Of a DNA stretch of 5,613 nt, positions 1 to 5,613 are shown in pieces. How positions within the stretch are numbered: position 1 is the stretch's first letter; each line of letters opens with the position of its first letter. Location: NCBI GenBank assembly GCA_030618945.1, contig JAUXCI010000174.1:1-5613 (forward strand), written 5' to 3'. Under the pieces are notes generated by a model. That model did no database searches and had not been told where the DNA came from. It saw nothing but the letters and a program-made list of their open reading frames with translations. The translations under genes and the position numbers were made by a program. This DNA is from Flavobacteriaceae bacterium. Lineage in GTDB: Bacteria; Bacteroidota; Bacteroidia; Flavobacteriales; Flavobacteriaceae.

Positions 1-1275
1 CAAACTTCAAATATGCTTACTGAATTTGGGGTGCATAATAAAGTGATTGACAGTAGCGTAAAGGAGGTTACCAATGAGGGTAAATATTCTTGTTTTGTTG
101 CAATGGTAGAAACACTAAACAACAGGATCAAGGAGGAAAAGGCTGACCTTGACGACATCGGTTTGGTTATTGTGGATGAAGCACATTACAACTCATTTAG
201 AAAATTATTTTCACATTTTGAAAGATGTTTTATTCTGGGTGTAACTGCCACACCTTTGAGTTCTAATATTCTTTTACCTATGCATGAGATATATAAGGAT
301 CTTATTGTTGGAGAGAAAATCTCTACGCTTATTGAAAAAGGTTTTCTGGCCCAGGCGAATACCTTTAGTTTTGACGTAAATCTCAGTACGCTAAAAATTG
401 GAGCTAACGGCGATTATACCGTTAAATCATCAGAAGAACTTTATACCAAAAGCGACATGCAGTCCAAATTGGTCTCCGCTTATGAAAATACTTCGCTGGG
501 TAAAAAAACGTTAATTTTCAATAATGGAATTCATACTTCCAGACACGTTTATGAGATCTTTAAAAGAGCAGGATATAAGATAAATTATATCGACAATACC
601 AACACAAAAGAAGAAAGAATTAATGTTTTAAAGTGGTTTAAAGAAACTCCGGATGCTATTCTTAGCTCTGTAGGAATATTGACTACGGGCTTTGATGAGC
701 CTACCATAGAATCGATTATCATCAATCGCGCAACAAAATCTATGGCACTTTATTTTCAGATGATTGGAAGAGGCTCAAGAATAATTGATGACAAAAGTGA
801 GTTTTCTGTATTGGATTTAGGTAATAATGTTTCCAGATTTGGATTATGGACAGAAGAAGTGGATTGGCAATTCATCTTTAAGAATCCGTCTTATTTTTTG
901 GAGAACCTGATTAGTGATGATGAGATAGAGCGTAACTTCAAGTATGAAATGCCCGACAACATAAAAGTGATGTTTAGCAAATCAACTGACTTTAAGTTTG
1001 ACGTAATGAAAGAGTATCATGATGCATTGGATAATGGCTTAAAGTCAAAAGCGGTACTGGAAAGATCTATCACACAGCATGCGAAAATTTGTGCTGAAAA
1101 CAGTGAAGACGTATTTGACGCACATATTCTATCGAGAGAATTGAATGATGAAATTGAGTTTAGAATAAAACAATACTCTTATTGTATTCTGAAAAGCTCC
1201 AAAAACTATTTGAAATGGTTGGGAGAGGATTATAAAAGACAGTTGAGAGTTCAAATAAGCATGCTTTTTAGGTAA
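1..1275 (+). CDS. SF2 DEAD/DEAH-box helicase, 5' end cut off by the window
   Basis: This is an ATP-dependent nucleic-acid helicase or translocase of superfamily 2, in the broad RadD/type III restriction helicase-like group. The frame is open from base 1, so the ATG at base 13 is probably internal; numbering here starts at that Met. Motif II is VIVDEAH (DEAH at residues 55-58), motif III is TATP (78-81), and a motif IV-like stretch KTLIFNN lies near 165-171. Motif V is ILTTGFDEP (222-230) and motif VI is QMIGRGSR (249-256) with the expected arginines. The second RecA-like domain is therefore complete, while the Q motif and Walker A (GKT) must lie upstream. About 160 residues follow motif VI and form a charged, mostly helical-looking C-terminal region that I cannot assign to a domain. 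The stop is TAA at 1273-1275, and no clear hairpin-plus-U terminator follows. The cellular role (repair, defence or RNA metabolism) cannot be told from this part. The helicase class is certain; the exact family is not. Confidence 0.9.
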   Translation, partial: QTSNMLTEFGVHNKVIDSSVKEVTNEGKYSCFVAMVETLNNRIKEEKADLDDIGLVIVDEAHYNSFRKLFSHFERCFILGVTATPLSSNILLPMHEIYKDLIVGEKISTLIEKGFLAQANTFSFDVNLSTLKIGANGDYTVKSSEELYTKSDMQSKLVSAYENTSLGKKTLIFNNGIHTSRHVYEIFKRAGYKINYIDNTNTKEERINVLKWFKETPDAILSSVGILTTGFDEPTIESIIINRATKSMALYFQMIGRGSRIIDDKSEFSVLDLGNNVSRFGLWTEEVDWQFIFKNPSYFLENLISDDEIERNFKYEMPDNIKVMFSKSTDFKFDVMKEYHDALDNGLKSKAVLERSITQHAKICAENSEDVFDAHILSRELNDEIEFRIKQYSYCILKSSKNYLKWLGEDYKRQLRVQISMLFR

Positions 1276-1328
1276 TAATTAAAGAGCTCATTGAAGTGAT
1301 ATGCATTTTTAATAAAATCTTAGGATTT

Positions 1329-1363
1329 GAAATTGATGAAATTAATTTAATTCGTTAATTTCG
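1329..1363. repeat. Dyad of four 9-base units, candidate operator
   Basis: Four consecutive 9-base units lie just before the small gene: GAAATTGAT (1329-1337), GAAATTAAT (1338-1346), TTTAATTCG (1346-1354) and TTAATTTCG (1355-1363). The first two are direct copies with one difference, and the last two resemble their reverse complement. The core is a perfect 8-base inverted repeat, GAAATTAA (1338-1345) with TTAATTTC (1355-1362), separated by 9 bases. It overlaps the candidate promoter, so a regulator bound here could block transcription. The region is very AT-rich, which makes short dyads likely by chance. The operator role is inference. Confidence 0.35.
1333..1363 (+). promoter_or_regulatory. 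Candidate Bacteroidota-type promoter of the small gene and pump
   Basis: Bacteroidota promoters read by the primary sigma factor have a TTG-containing -33 element and a TAnnTTTG -7 element about 19-21 bases apart. Here TTG is at 1333-1335 and TAATTTCG, one mismatch from the consensus, is at 1356-1363, with a 20-base spacer. Transcription would start only about 5 bases before the ATG at 1373, giving a very short or nearly absent leader. That is a reason for caution. A weaker alternative -7 (TAGGATTTG at 1321-1329, one extra base) would give a leader of about 40 bases. Confidence 0.3.
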
Positions 1364-1372
1364 CATTAGCAT

Positions 1373-1765
1373 ATGATAAAAATAATTTCCTTCTTTATCG
1401 CGAGTATTATATTGATTCAGAGTTTTAATATCCACCTGCTGGATGTTTTCAAACTAAAGAATCTTATGGAACATATTGAGTTTCACAAATCGACTTATGG
1501 AGATAACGTTTTTGCTTTTGTGGCTAAGCATTATGGTTATCAGAAATTGAATCATGAAAAAAAGGAGGAAAAAGGAGATCATCAACAATTACCTTTTCAT
1601 CATAACACATCTTTTGACAGCGTAGTTTTATACGTGTTTGATATGAATCGCTATCAATTAAAGGACCTGGATTATTCGGATTCTGAATTGGATACTTTCT
1701 TTTTTCAATCGGCCTATTCTTTTATGGAAAACTCAGATATTTTCCAACCCCCACAGTCTGTATAA
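1373..1765 (+). CDS. Small exported or membrane-anchored histidine-containing protein upstream of the metal pump
   Basis: I do not recognise a named family. The 130-residue protein begins with a hydrophobic stretch (residues 4-18, IISFFIASIILIQSF) after a lysine. This fits an uncleaved anchor or a weak signal peptide, and no clear AXA cleavage site or lipobox is visible. The mature part has eight histidines, several in a cluster with acidic residues: H34, H38, H53, H61, then a charged stretch of residues 60-70 (NHEKKEEKGDH), and H76-H77 before an acidic tail (D98, D100, D103, E105, D107). It ends in FQPPQSV. Such spacing of His, Glu and Asp could bind divalent metal in the periplasm. As I remember, small proteins of similar make-up (EH-FHK--YGD near the start, a His/Glu-rich middle) recur ahead of CusA-TolC fusions in flavobacteria. 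The next downstream gene is the pump, 128 bases away, probably in the same transcript. The next internal Met is residue 32, which would remove the hydrophobic start, so the ATG at 1373 is preferred. The role is inferred from context only. Confidence 0.8.
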   Translation: MIKIISFFIASIILIQSFNIHLLDVFKLKNLMEHIEFHKSTYGDNVFAFVAKHYGYQKLNHEKKEEKGDHQQLPFHHNTSFDSVVLYVFDMNRYQLKDLDYSDSELDTFFFQSAYSFMENSDIFQPPQSV

Positions 1766-1893
1766 TTTGTTTCGTTTTTGGTCTGGTTCTGCTCCAGATA
1801 TAAACTCCATTGTTTTGCAACATGATTTATTAATCAATTTGCCTAATACTCGGGTTCGATCACTTAGAAAAATTGATTTTAAAAAAACAAATT
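1766..1893 (+). other. Intergenic gap between small gene and pump, with a weak hairpin and promoter-like match
   Basis: No gene fits in these 128 bases. A small hairpin is possible: TCTGG (1782-1786) pairs with CCAGA (1794-1798) around a 7-base loop, with a G-U pair extending it. It is not followed by a T run, so it is not a convincing terminator. A poor promoter-like match is present: TTG at 1810-1812 and TCAATTTG at 1834-1841, one mismatch from TAnnTTTG, 21 bases apart. It could provide extra transcription of the pump. Bases 1880-1893 (taaaaaaacaaatt) are A-rich, the usual pattern before starts in Bacteroidota, which rarely use Shine-Dalgarno sites. This supports the ATG at 1894. Confidence 0.3.
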
Positions 1894-4800
1894 ATGCTAA
1901 CGAAAATCATAAATTTCAGTCTCAGAAATAAGTTAACTATCTTCATATTTACTTTTCTGGTCATTGGATTTGGAATTTACTCTTTGAATAAAATTCATAT
2001 TGGAGCTGTTCCAGATGTTACAAACAACCAGGTACAGGTAATCACAACCTCTAGAAACCTTTCAACAGAGGATATCGAACAATTTATCACTTATCCTATT
2101 GAATTGGAAATGGCCAATTTACCTGGAGTAGAAGAGATTCGATCCATCTCAAAATTTGGTCTATCAGTTGTGACCATCGTTTTTGAGGACAATATGGGAA
2201 CCTATTTACCCCGACAATTGATTTCAGAAAAGATTGAATCCGCAAGCGAGAAAATACCAGAAGGATTTGGCAAGCCTGTTATGGGGCCTATCACTACTGG
2301 TTTGGGTGAAATTTATCAATATATCCTTGACGTAAAACCTGGTTTTGAGGAGCGCTATTCGGTAACAGAATTGCGATCTATTCAAGACTGGATAGTAAAA
2401 AGACAGCTTTCTGGAATTCCAGGTGTCGTTGAAGTAAATACTTGGGGTGGCTTTTTAAAGCAATATGAGGTTGCCATCAATACTGAAAAGTTAAAGGCAA
2501 TGAATATAACAGCTCGTGAAGTTTATGTTGCTTTAAAAAACAATAACAGTGTTGCCGGTGGGGGCTATATTGAAAAGCTCAATAAAGCGTATTTCATTCG
2601 TGGAGAAGGACTGGTTAAAGATCTTAAAGATATTGAGAATATAGCAGTTAAGAACGTTGATGGTTTATCGATTCGAATAAAGGATGTTGCTCAGGTTGGT
2701 TTTGGTAGTGCCACCCGATTTGGAGCCATCACTGGAAATGGAGAAGGTGAAAAAGTCCTGGGTCAGGTAATGATGTTAAAGGATGGGAATTCAAAGCAGG
2801 TTATTGAAGACGTCAAGGCCAGAGTGGAAGAAATTGCTAAAACATTACCCGAAGGAGTATATATCAATGGCTTTCTGGAAAGGAGTGAATTGATTGATAA
2901 AACCACCTTTACCGTAGCTGAAAATTTGATTTTGGGATGTTTGATTGTTATTTTTGTTGTGGTGTTGTTTTTGGGCAACCTAAGATCCGGTTTGGTTGTG
3001 GCCTCCATGATCCCATTGACCCTTCTTTTTGCTATATCATTAATGAATATTTTTCATGTAGATGCGAATTTGATGAGTATGGGTGCCATAGATTTTGGTA
3101 TCATCATCGATGGATCAGTCATCATCGTAGAATTCATTGCTTTTCGACTTTCCGCTAATAGGAGCGAAATATTGAAACTGTCGCCTATTGAGCAAAAAAC
3201 TCGAATTAACGAAATAACCTTAAATAGCAGTTCTAAAATGATGAATTCGGCTGTTTTTGGACAGCTAATTATTCTTATTGTTTTTATCCCAATTTTATCA
3301 TTGAGTGGAGTAGAAGGTAAAATGTTTAGGCCCATGGCCCTAACTTTTAGCTTTGCCCTTATTGGAGCTATGATCTTTGGATTGACTTATATACCTGTTA
3401 TGTCCTCTATTTTTATAAAACCGGTTAAATCGTCCTCCAAGGGTATTTCTGAAAGATTGATGAAGTTTTTTCAAGATTCGTATGAACCTTTTATTGTTGC
3501 TGCTTTAAAATTTAAAAGGGCTTTACTGGGAGGGGCTGTATTTTTACTGATCACGGCTGTTATATTATTCAATACAATGGGAGGTGAATTCGTCCCAACA
3601 CTTGATGAAGGTGACTTTGTTATTCAGCCCGTTTTAATGACAGGAACCTCTTTGAATAAAACCATTGAAATTACTACTAAAATTGAAAAAATTCTTTTAG
3701 AAGAATTTCCCGAGGTTGAACAGGTTGTGAGTAGAATTGGTGCGGCAGAAATTCCCACAGACCCCATGTCAATGGAAGAAAGTGATGTCATTATAAAATT
3801 AAAACCCATTAAAGAATGGGTATCGGCTAAAACGAAGGATGAGTTAGCAGATAAATTTAAGGAAGCACTATCGGTTATTCCAGGTATGGAATTAGAATTT
3901 ACCCAGCCCATAGAGATGAGATTTAACGAATTGATCACCGGGGTTAAATCAGACATTGCCGTCAAGATATTTGGTGAGGACTTGGGAGTGCTTACAAAAA
4001 AAGGAAATCAGATAAAGGATCTTGTTTCTGGGGTAGAAGGAGCTTCTGATATAACGGTTGAGAAAATTGAGGGCCTACCACAAATGAGAGTTAGTTATGA
4101 CCGAAATAAAATTGGAAGGTATGGTTTGAATATTAAGGAGGTTAATGAAATGATATCCTTGGGGTTTTCAGGAGCTTATGCGGGAAGTATCTTTGAAGGT
4201 GAACGGCGGTTTGACCTGGTAATTAGGTTGGACCCAAGTCACAGGGTTGATATGTCAAGTCTGGAAAACCTTTTTATTGATACACCAAGTGGCTTAAAGG
4301 TTCCTCTGCAGGAACTGGCTACAATTGAATTCACCAAAGGCCCCGCAAAGATTTCTAGGGATAATACTAAAAGAAGGATCGTAGTTGCTGTTAATGTTCG
4401 AAACAGGGATCTTCAATCGGTGGTTGAGGATATACAACAATTGGTAGCTTCAGATATTGAACTCCCTCCGGGTTACTCTATATCTTATGGAGGTCAATTT
4501 GAAAATCTCGAAAGAGCTAAGGCCAGGTTAAAAGTTGCAGTTCCTATCGCCTTGATGATGATTTTTATGATGCTGTTTTTTGTCTTTGGTTCGGCAAGGG
4601 AGGCCTTAATGATATTTTCAGCGATCCCTTTAGCTGCCGTTGGTGGGGTGTATTTACTTTGGATGCGCGGATTACCTTTTAGCATTTCGGCTGGGGTTGG
4701 TTTTATCGCTTTATTCGGTATTGCGGTACTAAACGGTATTGTATTGATAGAATATTTTAAAGAATTAAAACAGGAGGGTATGACAAATATTGATGAAATT

Positions 4801-5613
4801 ATTATCAAAGGAACAAAAGAACGATTAAGACCTGTGATATTAACCGCTCTGGCGGCCGCATTAGGTTTTTTACCTATGGCGATATCAACCGGTGCAGGAG
4901 CTGAAGTTCAGCGACCTTTAGCAACTGTAGTTATCGGAGGACTTGTGTCCTCAACTATTTTAACCATGCTCGTATTACCTGTATTGTATTCCATATTTTC
5001 AAAACAAGTAAAAATTATAGCTTCATCAAAAAAAATACTGAGCATTGTTTTAATACTTGGATTAGGTGTGTATTCAGGTCACTCACAAGGTCTTGAACAA
5101 CAAAAGCTAGAAGAACTTTGCCAAATGGCTTTAAAGAATAACGCCGGTTTAAAGGCTTCATCACTCAAGGTTGAGGAAGCTGATGCCCTTGTTGGTAATG
5201 CCTTTAGTTTTGATAGAACCACTTTGTATTATGACTATGACGAAAACAATTTGGCCTATAATAATGAACCCCTGAATGTATTTGGTATACAACAGGATTT
5301 TCTATTTCCAACAATTTACTTCGCAGGGAAAAAATTGAATAAAGCCAACTTGAATATGGAGTCCAGTTCATATCTGATCCATAAAAAATTATTGAAACAG
5401 AGGGTGGTGTCAAAATATCATCTGCTTCAATATGAATTAGAGAAAGAAGCTGTGTATAAGCAACTTGATAGCTTTTATTTAACTTTCGCTCATGCTGCAA
5501 AAAGAAGATTTGAAACTGGTGAAACCAATTATCTGGAGAAAATTACTGCACAAGCTAAACAAAAACAGTTACACACGCTGTATTTACAAGCTCAAGAGGA
5601 TGTAATAAGAACA
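1894..5613 (+). CDS. czcA: CzcA/CusA-family heavy-metal RND efflux pump fused to a TolC-like outer-membrane factor (3' end beyond window)
   Basis: This is a proton-driven inner-membrane pump for metal ions (HME-RND family), here joined to its own outer-membrane channel. The start gives the typical beginning MLTKIINFSLRNKL followed by TM1 (about 14-32) and the family motif AVPDVTNNQVQV (38-49). An in-frame stop lies at 1831-1833, with no other ATG after it. TM2-TM6 fall near 343-505, TM7 near 545-561, and TM8-TM12 near 880-1035. The periplasmic pore domains lie between. TM4 carries DFGIIIDGSVIIVE with D400, D406 and E413, at the same spacing as the proton-relay D402, D408 and E415 of CzcA. Positions equivalent to the Cu(I)-binding methionines of CusA (M573, M623, M672) are Q578, E629 and E679. 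The surroundings (AEIPTDPM; RFNELITGVKSD) match CzcA closely, so Zn/Co/Cd-type divalent ions are the likely substrate. After the normal end of the pump (about residue 1037) the frame continues without a stop or internal Met through a signal-like segment into a TolC/CzcC domain. Family fusions of this type are about 1,400-1,450 residues, so roughly 200 residues are missing. A CzcB-type adaptor is expected downstream. Annotation pipelines may label it cusA. Confidence 0.95.
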   Translation, partial: MLTKIINFSLRNKLTIFIFTFLVIGFGIYSLNKIHIGAVPDVTNNQVQVITTSRNLSTEDIEQFITYPIELEMANLPGVEEIRSISKFGLSVVTIVFEDNMGTYLPRQLISEKIESASEKIPEGFGKPVMGPITTGLGEIYQYILDVKPGFEERYSVTELRSIQDWIVKRQLSGIPGVVEVNTWGGFLKQYEVAINTEKLKAMNITAREVYVALKNNNSVAGGGYIEKLNKAYFIRGEGLVKDLKDIENIAVKNVDGLSIRIKDVAQVGFGSATRFGAITGNGEGEKVLGQVMMLKDGNSKQVIEDVKARVEEIAKTLPEGVYINGFLERSELIDKTTFTVAENLILGCLIVIFVVVLFLGNLRSGLVVASMIPLTLLFAISLMNIFHVDANLMSMGAIDFGIIIDGSVIIVEFIAFRLSANRSEILKLSPIEQKTRINEITLNSSSKMMNSAVFGQLIILIVFIPILSLSGVEGKMFRPMALTFSFALIGAMIFGLTYIPVMSSIFIKPVKSSSKGISERLMKFFQDSYEPFIVAALKFKRALLGGAVFLLITAVILFNTMGGEFVPTLDEGDFVIQPVLMTGTSLNKTIEITTKIEKILLEEFPEVEQVVSRIGAAEIPTDPMSMEESDVIIKLKPIKEWVSAKTKDELADKFKEALSVIPGMELEFTQPIEMRFNELITGVKSDIAVKIFGEDLGVLTKKGNQIKDLVSGVEGASDITVEKIEGLPQMRVSYDRNKIGRYGLNIKEVNEMISLGFSGAYAGSIFEGERRFDLVIRLDPSHRVDMSSLENLFIDTPSGLKVPLQELATIEFTKGPAKISRDNTKRRIVVAVNVRNRDLQSVVEDIQQLVASDIELPPGYSISYGGQFENLERAKARLKVAVPIALMMIFMMLFFVFGSAREALMIFSAIPLAAVGGVYLLWMRGLPFSISAGVGFIALFGIAVLNGIVLIEYFKELKQEGMTNIDEIIIKGTKERLRPVILTALAAALGFLPMAISTGAGAEVQRPLATVVIGGLVSSTILTMLVLPVLYSIFSKQVKIIASSKKILSIVLILGLGVYSGHSQGLEQQKLEELCQMALKNNAGLKASSLKVEEADALVGNAFSFDRTTLYYDYDENNLAYNNEPLNVFGIQQDFLFPTIYFAGKKLNKANLNMESSSYLIHKKLLKQRVVSKYHLLQYELEKEAVYKQLDSFYLTFAHAAKRRFETGETNYLEKITAQAKQKQLHTLYLQAQEDVIRT
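5029..5085 (+). other. Internal signal-peptide-like segment at the pump/outer-membrane-factor junction
   Basis: Residues 1046-1064 of the fusion read like a signal peptide in the middle of the protein. There are two lysines (K1046-K1047, with K1037 and K1040 just before), a short 13-residue hydrophobic core (ILSIVLILGLGVY, 1048-1060), then small and polar residues SGHS before Q1065. A signal peptidase I site is plausible after S1064 (-3 Gly, -1 Ser) or after S1061 (-3 Val, -1 Ser). There is no lipobox cysteine, unlike many CusC/TolC-type lipoproteins. The RND module ends on the cytoplasmic side, so such a segment is needed to bring the channel domain into the periplasm. Cleavage is inference. 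Confidence 0.6.
5086..5613 (+). other. TolC/CzcC-like outer-membrane factor domain of the fusion, N-terminal half
   Basis: Residues 1065-1240 have the build of an outer-membrane efflux protein. There is an opening helix with EELCQMALKNNAGLKAS (about 1073-1089, the usual -A---N--L---- pattern) and a beta-strand region, TLYYDYDENN, from 1110. Then come the typical QQDFLFPT (1133-1140) and a long polar helix. The repeat-like RRFETGETNYLE (1204-1215) resembles the R---GE-----E motif of the family. Trimers of such domains form a tunnel across periplasm and outer membrane. The second half, expected to repeat this fold, lies beyond the window. Confidence 0.85.

Noticed and set aside
1..1275. Defence-island or restriction system signal from the helicase
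   Set aside because: Only one helicase fragment is visible, with no nuclease, methylase or other defence partner; SF2 helicases have many housekeeping roles.
1781..1799. Rho-independent terminator after the small gene
   Set aside because: The stem is only 5-6 pairs and no T run follows; the T run lies before the stem instead.
1848..1866. GGGTTCGATC resembling a tRNA T-loop, perhaps a tRNA remnant or attachment site
   Set aside because: The flanks do not form the 5-base T stem, and no acceptor, D or anticodon arms are present.
2763..3008. Minus-strand reading frame inside the pump gene
   Set aside because: It lies antisense to well-conserved RND coding sequence and its translation is a low-complexity Thr/Ser/Lys-rich product without any motif.
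2937..3335. A plus-strand frame (2937-3158) and a minus-strand frame (3054-3335) over TM2-TM6 of the pump
   Set aside because: Both are out-of-frame shadows of conserved transmembrane segments; the plus one gives a Cys/His/Phe-rich string typical of a shifted frame, and neither has a leader or known motif.
3624..3965. Minus-strand 113-codon frame
   Set aside because: It is antisense to the PN/PC pore-domain region of the pump, whose frame is clearly the real one by motif content.
4494..4808. Minus-strand 104-codon frame
   Set aside because: It is antisense to TM8-TM10 of the pump; the hydrophobic look comes from the complementary membrane segments.
4981..5100. Frameshift or sequencing error joining two separate genes (pump and TolC)
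   Set aside because: The frame is continuous with no stop, both sides keep their family pattern, no alternative Met start precedes the channel domain, and this fusion type is known in Bacteroidota.
5204..5500. Minus-strand 98-codon frame
   Set aside because: It is antisense to the outer-membrane-factor domain and has no recognisable features.

Overview
The window looks like chromosomal DNA from a member of the Bacteroidota, probably a flavobacterium-like marine or soil organism. The evidence is AT-rich sequence (GC estimated by eye in the high thirties), A-rich stretches rather than Shine-Dalgarno sites before starts, and a heavy-metal RND pump fused in frame to a TolC-type outer-membrane factor, an arrangement I associate with this phylum. 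No search was run; family assignments rest on recognisable motifs and remembered family members.

Layout, all on the + strand. Bases 1-1275 are the 3' part of a superfamily 2 DEAD/DEAH-box helicase; its Walker A motif lies upstream of the window. A 97-base gap (1276-1372) holds a candidate promoter overlapped by a dyad of 9-base units. Bases 1373-1765 encode a 130-residue exported or membrane-anchored, histidine-containing protein of unknown function. A 128-base gap (1766-1893) has a small hairpin and an A-rich leader. From 1894 to the window end (5613) runs one uninterrupted reading frame of 1240 codons: a full-length CzcA/CusA-type RND pump (about residues 1-1037), a short signal-peptide-like segment (about 1046-1064), and the first ~175 residues of a TolC/CzcC-like outer-membrane factor. 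The frame is still open at the edge.

How they may work together: the small protein and the pump probably form one metal-resistance unit. The pump would take metal from the periplasm (or cytoplasm) using the proton gradient and pass it to its own fused outer-membrane channel. The third component, a CzcB/CusB-type periplasmic adaptor, is not in the window and would be expected downstream. The residues replacing the CusA methionine triad (Q578, E629, E679) and the DFG-DG motif in TM4 point to Zn/Co/Cd-type divalent ions rather than Cu(I)/Ag(I). The helicase seems unrelated and ends before the metal unit begins.

The known families explain most of the window. The parts most worth a second look are the internal signal-like junction in the fusion, the small histidine-containing protein, and the dyad in front of it. 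I found no RNA gene, insertion sequence or CRISPR array.
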